From NCBI GenBank assembly GCA_045590535.1, contig JAZNRE010000014.1:1-64000 (forward strand): 64,000 bases of DNA, written 5' to 3'. Of the stretch, positions 1 through 8,337 are shown in pieces. The translations under genes and the position numbers were made by a program. Origin of the DNA: UMGS755 sp045590535 (GTDB lineage: Bacteria > Bacillota > Clostridia > UBA1381 > UBA9506). The notes below the pieces were generated by a model. The model saw only the letters and a list, made by a program, of their open reading frames with translations. It had not been told where the DNA came from and ran no database searches. Each line of letters begins with the position of its first letter. The stretch's first letter is position 1.

Positions 1-83
1 ATTGCCACGAAAAATTAGATTGGTAGAAAGGATGATTTGATATAAGTCAATACGGAATAAAGATAAAAAATATTAGTGCCGGT

Positions 84-2831
84 ATGTTATATGATGTAAA
101 CCTCGGCACGAGGGATTATTTTACATATACGGATGCTATGCTAAACAATAGTTTGTTTAGTGAATTCTTAAAACGCAATGGTTTGAATGTATACCGTAAG
201 AAGCAAGACCAAGAGTTTTCAAAGGATGAGAGTACCAGAGATATAGTATGCTTGGACTTTGATTTTGGTAGTCGGTCTTATGATGATGAATTTAAGAGAT
301 TGACAAAACTTCTCGACGGTGATTTAACAGATGAATCTCGTGAAAGAATTGAGAATGCAATTAAAAAAGTTGAATCACGTAAAGAGTTGTACTCTGAAAA
401 GAAACGTGGGAAAATACGAGATCAGTTTTATAACGAAGGAGTAGATATAACATATAAAACAAAAAACAAGGACGGCTCGTTAAAAAAACAACAGACTATT
501 CACTACGAGATGCTCTTTAGAACTTCAGCTAAGGCAAAACTTGGACAAGTCATATTTATAAACAGCAAATTGTATAAGAAAGCGTATGACTGGCTTACTA
601 TCGGTCTTGGAAACAAGCTACCAAAAGACAACGCCAAGATAGTTGAAATATCAGCCTATGCCCCACTCACTACAAGCACTATTGTTGGTACGATACATAT
701 CCCAGTAGAAGACATTTTAATTTTAAAAGACCAAGATTCGTTCTTCGAAACCATAGCTGATGTTGTACGTGCTGAAGAGTATATTGATAATAATGGTAAC
801 ACAAAAAAGAAGTGTGTAGTATCAAGAGAGAACACAAAAGTTAAAAATACACTTTGGGATGGCATGGGTTTGATTGAGTGTGAAGATAAATATCTTAAAT
901 TGCCGGACTATATAAACGGCATGGCTCTTATGAGAAATCATTTATTCAAGGTTTGTTGTGTTAAAACTAAAATACAGAAATTCTTTAAAGACTGGTGCAT
1001 TGAGAATGGGTATGATTATGAGACTCATCAGGTACAAGATATGTTTGGCAATTGGCACTACCTCAAAGACATTAAGATGATAACTACCGACAACGCCACT
1101 AAGTTTAAGAAGTTTACAGATATTATGGGTGGATCTCCTGAAGCAGCTTATGATTATTGGTGTGATAGAATTCGTGCCGATGGTTGTATATGGGGCATAG
1201 TAAAAACCGACCATGAGAGCAAGCTGGGCAATTGTCAGCAACTTAGTTATCAGATGGTTAATACCCTTCCCTGTTCTAAGGATGATGTAAAGGCTATTGC
1301 CCAAAATAGCATCGACTATGTAGAATTAATCAAATCTAACAATGGTGAATTTGAGAAATTTTTGCGTAAATATGCCAACGAGGTAAACCATTATGAGATG
1401 TTAGCCGATATGTACGCACATAACAACGATTTTGCTGAGTGTAAATGGTTTAGAGAAGAAAAGCGAAAGATTATATCGGGGTATGTTCATAAGCTACGCA
1501 AAGGCAAGATATTTGTCGAGGGGGATAACTTAACAGTATTTGGGAACCCATACGCCCTACTCCTCTACTCTGTTGGTGAGGACTGGAAAGACGATCCTAC
1601 GCTACAAAAAGAAGATGGCTGTATTCAGTGTTACACGCCGAGATTTAGTAGCGGAGAATATTTAGGGGCTTTCAGAAATCCCCAAAACAGCCCAAATAAC
1701 ATATGCTACTTACACAATATGTATAGTAAGTATTTTGAGAAATATTTTGAATTTAGTAACAACATAATGGCGGTTAATTGTATCGAAACCGATATACAAG
1801 ACCGTGCGAATGGAATGGACTTCGATTCAGATTTTATGTTAGTTACAAATCAAAAAGAAATAGTAAAAGCATCAAAGATTTGCTATAAGGACTACCCAAC
1901 AGTAGTAAACGCACTAAAAGAAAGTGGTGTTTCGTATCAGAACACCAAAACAGCTTATGCCGACATGGATAACAAGTTTTCGGGAACGCAAATGGGTATA
2001 GGATGGTCGAGTAACCTTGCTCAACTTGCAATGACCTATTATTGGACTGAGTTGGCAAAAGAGCATCCGGACGAGAGTCTGCTTAAAGAATATTATGACA
2101 ACTTTACAATCCTTGCCGTGCTTGCGCAATTGGTCATCGATTCATGTAAGCGCACCTTTGAAATTGACGGAGAAGAAGAAATCAAACGTATAAGCAAACT
2201 ACCTTGTATGTCTTTAACGAAAACAATCGAGGTAGACGATGATAAATTTAAAACAATCAAGTGCGACTTCCCTGAGTTTATGAGATACACAAGAGAGATA
2301 CCACACACTAAAGATGGTAAGGAACTTCCATCTGAAGTTATTAGTAAAAACAAGTCAAAACTTCGTAGGCGTATTAACCCGGACTTGCAGTGCCCGATGA
2401 ATTGGCTTGAAAATTGGTTGGATAAAATGCAAAACATTTCGAGCACAAATACACTCTCGACCAAAGACTTTTTTATCAAAATGCAAGGAAGGGCTAATGA
2501 CAGACAGATGTCTGCTATTATGAAACTAATCAAAGAATATGACGACTACGTAAAATCATCAAATGTAGCACCACCTAAAAGTGAAGACGAATATGTGTTT
2601 ACAATCATTGAAAAAGCCAACTCAATACTCGAAAAATTGCAAGCAATTAATGTAAGAAATGTTTTGACGATAAACAGGCTTATAGAAGTTGCTTTAGGAT
2701 TGAGCAGTGAAGTGGGTGCTTCACATAAGCGAAAATATGACCCCGCCAAATATACAAGAAAACTCTTGAATTTGTTATATAAGTCGAATAAAGACCGTTT
2801 TTTAGCCAATTTTATTGGTAAAAGTGCATAA
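84..2831 (+). CDS. YonO-like single-subunit RNA polymerase (RdRP/QDE-1 fold)
   Basis: Predicted phage DNA-dependent RNA polymerase made of one chain. The key signature is NGMDFDSDFMLV: three Asp codons at 1818-1832 give DxDxD, the metal-binding motif of double-psi beta-barrel polymerases (NADFDGD in bacterial beta-prime, D-x-D-G-D in YonO of SPbeta and eukaryotic RdRPs). Here Ser replaces the usual Gly. About 45 residues upstream, GAFRNPQNSPNNI resembles the RNP-x-x-x-P-x-D-I stretch of QDE-1-type RdRPs. At 915 aa it is of YonO-like size. Known: YonO transcribes SPbeta late genes. Inferred: the same job here, since all late genes lie downstream on the same strand. The frame stays open and protein-like back to position 36, behind an AAAGG at 28-32, so translation may begin near 42 on a non-AUG codon rather than at the ATG at 84. 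No other assignment explains the motif, but overall similarity cannot be judged by eye. Confidence 0.75.
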   Translation: MLYDVNLGTRDYFTYTDAMLNNSLFSEFLKRNGLNVYRKKQDQEFSKDESTRDIVCLDFDFGSRSYDDEFKRLTKLLDGDLTDESRERIENAIKKVESRKELYSEKKRGKIRDQFYNEGVDITYKTKNKDGSLKKQQTIHYEMLFRTSAKAKLGQVIFINSKLYKKAYDWLTIGLGNKLPKDNAKIVEISAYAPLTTSTIVGTIHIPVEDILILKDQDSFFETIADVVRAEEYIDNNGNTKKKCVVSRENTKVKNTLWDGMGLIECEDKYLKLPDYINGMALMRNHLFKVCCVKTKIQKFFKDWCIENGYDYETHQVQDMFGNWHYLKDIKMITTDNATKFKKFTDIMGGSPEAAYDYWCDRIRADGCIWGIVKTDHESKLGNCQQLSYQMVNTLPCSKDDVKAIAQNSIDYVELIKSNNGEFEKFLRKYANEVNHYEMLADMYAHNNDFAECKWFREEKRKIISGYVHKLRKGKIFVEGDNLTVFGNPYALLLYSVGEDWKDDPTLQKEDGCIQCYTPRFSSGEYLGAFRNPQNSPNNICYLHNMYSKYFEKYFEFSNNIMAVNCIETDIQDRANGMDFDSDFMLVTNQKEIVKASKICYKDYPTVVNALKESGVSYQNTKTAYADMDNKFSGTQMGIGWSSNLAQLAMTYYWTELAKEHPDESLLKEYYDNFTILAVLAQLVIDSCKRTFEIDGEEEIKRISKLPCMSLTKTIEVDDDKFKTIKCDFPEFMRYTREIPHTKDGKELPSEVISKNKSKLRRRINPDLQCPMNWLENWLDKMQNISSTNTLSTKDFFIKMQGRANDRQMSAIMKLIKEYDDYVKSSNVAPPKSEDEYVFTIIEKANSILEKLQAINVRNVLTINRLIEVALGLSSEVGASHKRKYDPAKYTRKLLNLLYKSNKDRFLANFIGKSA

Positions 2832-2980
2832 AATTTACGGAATTAAATTATTAAAAATGCCCAAAAAGCCCATGAATACTGGGTTTTATCGAAGTTAAAT
2901 TCGTACCTAATATGGAAGAGGAAGGTTTTTTCTGTTTAATTTTTTGAATTTTAATAGTAATACCTTGTAATTCTGCAATA

Positions 2981-3010
2981 AAAGCATCGTTTTAATGACG
3001 GTGCTTTTTA
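2981..3010 (+). terminator. Hairpin plus U-run after the RNA polymerase gene
   Basis: A 10-bp stem (2981-2990 with 2998-3007, one G.T pair) and TTTTTA form an intrinsic-terminator-like element. It sits about 150 nt after the polymerase stop and just before the SD of the next small ORF. The 2832-2980 spacer shows no convincing gene. Confidence 0.6.
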
Positions 3011-3042
3011 TATTACAAAAAAAATAATTTAAGAAAGAGTGA

Positions 3043-3228
3043 ATTATCATTAAGGAAATTACGAAAGACGGAATTAAAAAGCTTATTAAAGCCGGTATTA
3101 TCAAGAACACAAACAAGGGATATGTTGACGCTAAGAGTTATCATCCCGTAAGTCTTGTAAAAACTGTACATGGTCGCCATTACTACATAAAAGATTCTTA
3201 TGCAAATATGGCAAATAGATTAAAGTGA
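3043..3228 (+). CDS. Small phage protein with an apparent non-AUG start
   Basis: A frame of about 60 codons that reads like protein (KDGIKKLIKAGIIKNT, then a His/Tyr-rich HGRHYYIKDSY end) between the hairpin at 2981 and the phosphoesterase gene, whose ORF overlaps its stop by 4 nt. Upstream is AAGAAAGAG at 3031-3039. There is no ATG, GTG or TTG in frame until near the end, so initiation would need ATT or ATC (3043-3051). The helical pattern, with a possible short winged-helix look, does not allow a function to be named. The gene could also be a decayed fragment. Confidence 0.45.
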   Translation: MIIKEITKDGIKKLIKAGIIKNTNKGYVDAKSYHPVSLVKTVHGRHYYIKDSYANMANRLK

Positions 3229-4424
3229 AAGAGGTGCTTATCATAGATAAGAACGAATTTCTTAAAGAGCAGTTAGACCTATTAAAGCGCAAACAGGTCG
3301 ACGCTGATTTAGAATGGCAAGATATTGCTGATTTTAGGTCTGAGTATGTAGGCTCTCTTGAACACAGAGATACTTGCAGAAAAGGTTCTAAACTTTTATA
3401 TGAATATTTAGATGCTGGATGGATAAGCCCGCCGAATGAAAAAACTGAAAGCAACACAGAGGAAATCGCAAAACTTCAAAAAGAAAGATACAAGGTTCAA
3501 ACCGAAAAGATAGAATTAAATCGCTGGCGACGTGAAGATGCTCGTGATGAGCTCATACTCGAAAGAATAATCAACGCCATAGACAATATGGAACCAATTG
3601 TTCCCCCTGCTCCGCTACCCGCTATACATAGAAATAAAGCATTCGCACTTTGTTATGGCGATTGTCATTACGGTGCAGATGTAGAACTAAAAGGTTTGTT
3701 TGGGGAAATATTAAACTCATATAGTCCTGAAGAATTTGAAAACAGGATGTGGCGTTTATTTGATAAAACAAAAGAGATTATCGACAAAGAGCAAATAAAC
3801 ACATTACATATTTTCGACTTCGGAGATAGCATCGATGGTCTATTAAGAGTGAGTCAGCTATGGAAATTAAGATATGGGGTTATTGACTCAACAATTAAAT
3901 ATGCCGATTTTATATGCAATTGGCTTAATGAATTCACGAAACTTGTTAATGTGCGTTTTCAAATGGTGGTTGATTCTAATCACTCTCAACTTAGAATGTT
4001 GAACCAGCCAAAAAACACTTTTACAGATGAGAATATGTCTAAAATTATATTGGCATTCATTAAGGAAAGACTGAAAAACAACCCGAATTTTGAGTTAGTT
4101 GAGAATCCTACAGGTATGATTTTTGAAAACCTCGTGGGATATAACATTCTTGGTTCTCATGGTGAGTATAAAAATGACGCTCAGGCATTAAAGGAGTTTT
4201 CACAGATATATGGAGTACAGATTAATTATCTTATAGGTGCTCATTTACACCATAAGAAACAGGAAGAAATCGGACAAGACATAGAATACATTCGTGTGCC
4301 ATCGATTATTGGTGCCGACGATTATTCTTTATCATTGAGAAAGGTTTCAAATGCTGGGGCTAAACTACTATGCTTTGAAGAAGGTTATGGGAAAACAATA
4401 GAGTATTCTATTAAATTAAACTGA
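3225..4424 (+). CDS. Calcineurin-like metallophosphoesterase (phage)
   Basis: A 399-residue protein with the full set of metallophosphoesterase ligands in order: GDCHYG (D-x-H), FGDSIDG (G-D-x-x-D), DSNHSQ (N-H), GSHGEY (H) and GAHLHHK (H-x-H). Proteins of this fold hydrolyse phosphodiesters using two metals; phage versions are often DNA nucleases or repair factors related to SbcD/Mre11. The first ~120 residues are charged and helical and may be a partner- or DNA-binding extension. It lies between the polymerase and the recombinase genes, which favours a DNA-metabolism role (inferred). Start uncertain: GTG at 3225 lacks a good SD, while GAAAGAGGTG at 3227-3236 points to a start near 3234-3243 (GTG, ATC or ATA). 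Confidence 0.75.
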   Translation: MKEVLIIDKNEFLKEQLDLLKRKQVDADLEWQDIADFRSEYVGSLEHRDTCRKGSKLLYEYLDAGWISPPNEKTESNTEEIAKLQKERYKVQTEKIELNRWRREDARDELILERIINAIDNMEPIVPPAPLPAIHRNKAFALCYGDCHYGADVELKGLFGEILNSYSPEEFENRMWRLFDKTKEIIDKEQINTLHIFDFGDSIDGLLRVSQLWKLRYGVIDSTIKYADFICNWLNEFTKLVNVRFQMVVDSNHSQLRMLNQPKNTFTDENMSKIILAFIKERLKNNPNFELVENPTGMIFENLVGYNILGSHGEYKNDAQALKEFSQIYGVQINYLIGAHLHHKKQEEIGQDIEYIRVPSIIGADDYSLSLRKVSNAGAKLLCFEEGYGKTIEYSIKLN

Positions 4425-4438
4425 AAGAAGGATTAAAT

Positions 4439-5065
4439 TTGAAATCAAAAGATATAAATTTTGAATACATAGAAGAACTTGTTGATTATGTAATTGATGA
4501 AGTTGAAAACGACGAGGATAATTTCGTAACAGTCATTGCTAAGTTTGACGAAGCAAAAGAAATTCTCAAAGACATTATGACATATGACGATGTAAATTTT
4601 GAATCATTACAGATTGAAAGTCCTATTATGGACAGTTATTGTGATGAATTTGTGTTGTCGTTCTGGATGAATGATGGCGTTCTTGAGATAGGTTGCGAGA
4701 AGTTAAAGAATGAAGAAGGAGATTATACTAATTCTTGCGGGGATGTGGTATTCCTTTTTGATAATTGTTCCTCTAAAATTATACCTTTATGCGAAGGCTC
4801 GAGGTTGTACTTTGTAAGTATAGAGGATGGGTGCGATTGTGATGAAGAATGTGATTGCGAATGTCTTTGCGATTGTCATAAGGAAGATAAAGAGATTGCT
4901 CCTACTTCCTCCTACACTATTAACGGCAAGCCTGTGAGCAAAGCCGAGTTTGATAAGAAGTATACAGAACTTCAAAAGAAATATGAAAAGAATATGAGAA
5001 GTATTCTTAATGATTATTGCGATTTTATGGATGAGTTTAATACATTCTTTGCTCGTTTATGGTGA
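4439..5065 (+). CDS. Acidic protein with a Cys-Asp-rich cluster
   Basis: No family recognised. The 208-residue product, from TTG at 4439 behind GAAAGAAGG, is strongly acidic. Around residues 129-145 it contains DCDEECDCECLCDCH, alternating Cys with Asp/Glu and ending in His, which looks like a metal-binding cluster. A helical, Lys/Glu-rich C-terminus follows. It sits 14 nt after the phosphoesterase gene in what appears to be one transcript, and a hairpin terminator follows its stop. Possible roles include metal sequestration or a zinc/iron-stabilised regulator; none can be chosen from sequence. Confidence 0.6.
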   Translation: MKSKDINFEYIEELVDYVIDEVENDEDNFVTVIAKFDEAKEILKDIMTYDDVNFESLQIESPIMDSYCDEFVLSFWMNDGVLEIGCEKLKNEEGDYTNSCGDVVFLFDNCSSKIIPLCEGSRLYFVSIEDGCDCDEECDCECLCDCHKEDKEIAPTSSYTINGKPVSKAEFDKKYTELQKKYEKNMRSILNDYCDFMDEFNTFFARLW

Positions 5066-5101
5066 TGGTATATCTCAGCCTGAAGCGAGAAATTTATGAG
5101 C

Positions 5102-5130
5102 GAGAGCCGTGAAATATCGGCTCTCTTTTA
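5102..5130 (+). terminator. Hairpin plus U-run before the recombinase gene
   Basis: GAGAGCCG (5102-5109) pairs perfectly with CGGCTCTC (5118-5125) around an 8-nt loop, then TTTTA. The recombinase SD begins about 15 nt later. A near-copy of this hairpin occurs at 11602. Confidence 0.7.
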
Positions 5131-5155
5131 TTTTGAAAGAAATGAGGTGAGAATT

Positions 5156-6196
5156 TTGGAAAATATAAGAAAGACTGTTTATAACAACATAACTTCTGAA
5201 GAAAAATTAGCGAAGGTAAATCCTGAGAATATTCAGTTAGGAAATGATTTTCTTGAATATCTCACGTCTATTGATAGAGCAAAAACAACAGTGAATAGTT
5301 ATGACGCTGATCTAAAAGTGTTTTGGTGTTGGAACGAAGAGTTTAATAATAACAAATTCTTTGTAAATTTATCAAAAAGAGAAATTGCCAAATTCCAAAA
5401 CTATGCACTAAACACTTGGAGGTGGAGTCCTGCTCGAATGAGAAGGGTTAAGTCTACTTTATCTTCGCTTAGCAACTATGTAGAATCCATGCTTGATGAC
5501 GAGTACGAAGATTACAGACCCATAGTACGTAAAATTGAAAATCCTGCTGCTTGCGCTGTTAGAGAAAAGACGGTTCTTGAAGAAGAACAGTTACAGAAAC
5601 TTTTAGACCACTTAGTTGACAAAAAGCATTATGATAAAGCTTGTATGCTTGCTATGTGTATGTGCAATGGTAGACGTAAGGCTGAATTGCCTCGTATGAA
5701 AGTTTCTTATTTTACAGAAGATAACGTAATTTATGGTTCACTTTACAAGAGCCCGGAACAAGTACAGACCAAAGGGCGTGGTTCAAGAGGTAAGCAACTA
5801 ACTGTTTATACCCTTAGAAACGGGTTTAAGAAATATCTTGATTTATGGCTTCAGTATAGAGAAGAAAACAATATCACGTCAGAATGGCTTATTCCTAAGA
5901 AAGAAAATGGAGTTTATATAGACGAGCCAATACCGACTACAACTTTGGATAGTTGGGCTGACACATTTAGTAACTTCTTGGGTGTCCCGTTCTACTGGCA
6001 TTCGTTGAGGCACTATTTCACAACGGAATGTTCTCGTAGCGGACTTCCTGATGATGTAATACAGATGCTCGTAGGCTGGTCTTCGCTTGACATGGTTTCT
6101 ATCTACAAAGACATAGAAGCTGATGAACAGTTTGAAAAATATTTTAGTGAAGACGGAATTAAAAAGGTTGAACAGAAGTCTTTGGCTGATATTTAA
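5156..6196 (+). CDS. Tyrosine recombinase / phage integrase
   Basis: Site-specific recombinase of the lambda-Int/XerCD type. The catalytic set is visible: Arg in NGRRKAELPRMK, H-x-x-R in WHSLRHYF, a Trp-containing GWSS box, and Tyr in VSIYKDI as nucleophile. The N-terminal half has the SAM-like core-binding domain (SIDRAKTTVNSYDADL). The start is taken as TTG at 5156 behind GAGGTG; the upstream ATG at 5096 would read through the terminator hairpin. It gives 346 aa, usual for the family. Oddly, it lies mid-prophage between the phosphoesterase block and the late operon, about 37 kb from attR at 43.5 kb. It may integrate the phage or act as a second recombinase, for example in dimer resolution. 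Confidence 0.85.
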   Translation: MENIRKTVYNNITSEEKLAKVNPENIQLGNDFLEYLTSIDRAKTTVNSYDADLKVFWCWNEEFNNNKFFVNLSKREIAKFQNYALNTWRWSPARMRRVKSTLSSLSNYVESMLDDEYEDYRPIVRKIENPAACAVREKTVLEEEQLQKLLDHLVDKKHYDKACMLAMCMCNGRRKAELPRMKVSYFTEDNVIYGSLYKSPEQVQTKGRGSRGKQLTVYTLRNGFKKYLDLWLQYREENNITSEWLIPKKENGVYIDEPIPTTTLDSWADTFSNFLGVPFYWHSLRHYFTTECSRSGLPDDVIQMLVGWSSLDMVSIYKDIEADEQFEKYFSEDGIKKVEQKSLADI

Positions 6197-6533
6197 CCGA
6201 TAAATCTTCAATTTTATTGACTACTTATCCGACATATTACTTCTCTGTTGGATATTTACTTAATATACCCGTAGGGGTACAAAAGTGTAAATATTATACC
6301 CAATTATACCCTTAAAGGTGTAATTAATGGAGAATAATATAGTATAACAATGCTCCTTGCGAGCAACAAATTATGACACTGCCCCTTGCGGCAAAGCTGA
6401 TTATATTTATAGATAGAATTTTTATGTAAATATGTTTGTAGTAACTCCTACAATCAGCAAATTTTGATGACGAGCTGCTTGAATAGAGTTTGTTATCATA
6501 GGGACGGGTTATTCTATCCTCGCTCCTACTCTT
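6197..6533 (+). promoter_or_regulatory. Non-coding leader before the tRNA pair
   Basis: About 340 nt without a gene. It holds two imperfect ATACCC...GGTG direct repeats (6268-6320), the motif GAGAATAATATA (also at 20,264 and 25,730), and two consecutive mini-hairpins sharing a CUUGC loop (TGCTC-CTTGC-GAGCA at about 6351, TGCC-CCTTGC-GGCA at about 6377). TGTAG-TAACTC-CTACA follows near 6437. This is a reasonable place for the start of late transcription, but no sigma-A-type promoter stands out. Confidence 0.4.
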
Positions 6534-6609
6534 GCCCATGTGGCGCAATTGGTAGCGCAACTGATTTGTAGTCAGTAGGTTGTGGGTTCGACTCCTATCG
6601 TGGGCTCCA
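6534..6609 (+). tRNA. tRNA-Thr (anticodon TGT)
   Basis: Complete cloverleaf: acceptor GCCCATG/CGTGGGC, D-arm GCGC/GCGC, anticodon stem ACTGA/TCAGT with loop TTTGTAG (anticodon at 6567-6569), T-arm GTGGG/CCTAT and an encoded CCA end. It is phage-carried, in the leader of the late operon. Such tRNAs commonly supplement codons the phage uses more than its host does. Confidence 0.95.
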
Positions 6610-6749
6610 ATAAAATTAGGGAACGGTGCGTGTAATTTAAAAAGAAGACTGCGAGAAAACTACTCCGCCATATGGATGTTGGCAGAAACAGTTAGAGGGC
6701 GCACCCAAAAGTGTGTAGATTTTATAGTTATGGGTTGGCACTTTATTGT
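6610..6749 (+). other. Spacer between the two tRNAs with a long-range stem
   Basis: No ORF and no third tRNA could be folded. GGTGCG (about 6625) can pair with CGCACC (about 6702), enclosing a small GCCA/TGGC hairpin. This may be a processing spacer or a decayed tRNA-like element. Confidence 0.25.
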
Positions 6750-6834
6750 GCAGTTGTGGTGGAATTGGCAGACACGCCATCTTGAGGGGGTGGTGAGTAT
6801 TCTCGTATGGGTTCAAATCCCATCTACTGCACCA
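6750..6834 (+). tRNA. tRNA-Leu (anticodon GAG)
   Basis: Acceptor GCAGTTG/CTACTGC (one mismatch), the GGTGGAATTGGCAGACACGC D-region typical of tRNA-Leu, anticodon stem CCATC/GGTGG with loop TTGAGGG (anticodon GAG), a class II variable arm, a GGGTTCAAATCCC T-arm and an encoded CCA. It is the second phage-borne tRNA of the leader. Confidence 0.93.
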
Positions 6835-6841
6835 ACCAATT

Positions 6842-6893
6842 GACCTAACACACCTATGCTCAGAGTTGTAAGTGTACCATGTTAGGTCTTTTT
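6842..6893 (+). terminator. Terminator-like hairpin after tRNA-Leu
   Basis: GACCTAAC (6842-6849) pairs perfectly with GTTAGGTC (6881-6888) and is followed by TTTTTG, 8 nt after the tRNA CCA end. The 31-nt loop is long for an intrinsic terminator. Confidence 0.6.
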
Positions 6894-6969
6894 GTAAAAT
6901 CATAAAATCCTTTGATTTGTAATGTAATGAAACGAATGTTTGGTCACAGGGATTTCATTTTAGTTTATA

Positions 6970-7087
6970 GGTTGTAACTCAGGTTGAGTACCGGAGGTGT
7001 CTGACCAACCCTTCCCTGCTTCAACCGCTTGAAATAAGCATTCTAAAGTGGATGCTTACAGATATGGCTAACTTGGCGGTTAGTTGG
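6970..7087 (+). ncRNA. Candidate structured RNA in the late-operon leader
   Basis: No family recognised. Nested complementarity suggests a folded RNA: GGTTG (6970) with CAACC (7006), ACTCA/TGAGT inside it, then AACCGC (7023-7028) with GCGGTT (7076-7081) enclosing AAGCAT/ATGCTT (7036-7057). It lies between the tRNA-Leu terminator and the tandem hairpins before the terminase genes, where a leader regulator would sit. It may simply be untranslated leader. Confidence 0.3.
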
Positions 7088-7095
7088 AATATATC

Positions 7096-7149
7096 GCAAC
7101 CTTATATGGTTGCATTTGCGAAAAGCAACCTTTACGGGTTGCTTTTTTT
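7096..7149 (+). promoter_or_regulatory. Tandem interchangeable hairpins ending in a U-run (attenuator-like)
   Basis: Hairpin 1 is GCAACC-ttatat-GGTTGC (7096-7113). Hairpin 2 is AGCAACC-tttacg-GGTTGCT (7124-7143) followed by seven T. Both arms are identical, so GGTTGC of hairpin 1 can also pair with GCAACC of hairpin 2, which is the logic of an antiterminator. It lies immediately before the terminase gene SD. Confidence 0.5.
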
Positions 7150-7167
7150 AGTTGTAAAGAAAGGACG

Positions 7168-8337
7168 GTGGCAATTATAGCTACTAAGAATAAAAAAACA
7201 GGTGGCACACGAAAAGAATTGCCAAAAAAGATTTGTCCTGTTTGTCGAAAAGAAAAAACTATATCAAAGGGCTTTTACAAGTCCGCCTCTCCACTATATG
7301 CAGATGAAGGTTGCGTTCCTATTTGTATAGACTGTGTTAAAGATAGTGTTGTAAATGACGACGGAACTATTAACTTAAAAAAACTAAAGAGCGTTTGTAG
7401 AAAACTGGATAAACCTTTGTATTTCGACGCTCTTGAGTCGGCATACGCTCAGTATCGTCGTGAACACAGTTATACTCCTGAAGAAGAAGTTGCAAAGCAA
7501 GGTAGGGACATTATAGCGTTGTTCTTTAAAAATACTGCTTCTCTCAGACAGTATATAGGAAAGGATTACGAGGCTTCTGAAAAAGACAACCATATTATCC
7601 AAGGTAATAGTACCTCGAAATCTGATAAAGAGATGCTGTTAAAAAAATACAGTGGTTTATTGGAAGTACAACCTGAAGAAAAGGTAACAGAAGTCGTTGA
7701 GTCAAAAGTTAAAGTTGACGTTGTGAATTACGACACCACCGATGAAGATATACAGCTCTTCGGAGAGGGATTTACAAATACAGAATATCGCAAAATGCGA
7801 AAGAAATATGACAATCTTAAACTTAATTATTCTTTACAGACCAATCTTCATCAAGAAGCGTTGGCTACTTATGTAAGATTTAAGGTTAAAGAAGAAGACG
7901 CTACTGCTCGTGGGGATGTTGATGAGGCTAAGAAATGGTATGACGCTGCACAAAACGCAGCTGCAAATGGTAAATTAACACCTAAACAACTCTCGGAAGC
8001 TGACTTGCAGGGCGGTATAAATAGTTTCTCAGAAATATTTAAGGCGGTTGAACAGGCTGTAGATGTTATACCTATTCTCCCCCGCTTTAAATACAGACCA
8101 AACGATGCACTAGATTTCAATATTTGGTGTTATATAAATTACGCAAGAGATTTGCAAGGTTTACCTCATTGTGAATATGAGGATGTTTATAAATTCTACG
8201 ACAAGAAGAAACAGGAATATCTTGAACAATACGGAGACCCTTATGGAATTTTTGATGATGAACCTGATGAGTCAATAAGAGAAAACATTAAGAAATTCAT
8301 CACTTTGCCAAAAGATTATGGGGATGGTGATAACTAA
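7168..8337 (+). CDS. Probable terminase small subunit with zinc-binding head
   Basis: Inferred from position directly upstream of the large terminase, with which it overlaps (TAATG, 1 nt). The N-terminus has KKICPVCRKEK and CVPICIDCVKD, two Cys-x-x-Cys pairs that probably bind zinc, then a helical region and an acidic middle; later parts include DEDIQLFGEGFTNTEYRKM. About 389 aa from GTG 7168, long for a small terminase, so it may combine DNA recognition with another function. SD AAAGGA at 7159-7164 is only 3 nt from the GTG; an ATT at 7174 has better spacing, so the start is uncertain. Family membership is a positional inference rather than a motif match. Confidence 0.6.
   Translation: MAIIATKNKKTGGTRKELPKKICPVCRKEKTISKGFYKSASPLYADEGCVPICIDCVKDSVVNDDGTINLKKLKSVCRKLDKPLYFDALESAYAQYRREHSYTPEEEVAKQGRDIIALFFKNTASLRQYIGKDYEASEKDNHIIQGNSTSKSDKEMLLKKYSGLLEVQPEEKVTEVVESKVKVDVVNYDTTDEDIQLFGEGFTNTEYRKMRKKYDNLKLNYSLQTNLHQEALATYVRFKVKEEDATARGDVDEAKKWYDAAQNAAANGKLTPKQLSEADLQGGINSFSEIFKAVEQAVDVIPILPRFKYRPNDALDFNIWCYINYARDLQGLPHCEYEDVYKFYDKKKQEYLEQYGDPYGIFDDEPDESIRENIKKFITLPKDYGDGDN

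Noticed and set aside
6268..6460. CRISPR-like spaced repeats in the leader
   Set aside because: The repeats (ATACCC, CCTTGC hairpins) are too short and irregular. No array or cas gene is seen in the window.
6610..6749. A third tRNA between Thr and Leu
   Set aside because: Only a 6-bp outer stem could be found; no T-arm or anticodon arm.
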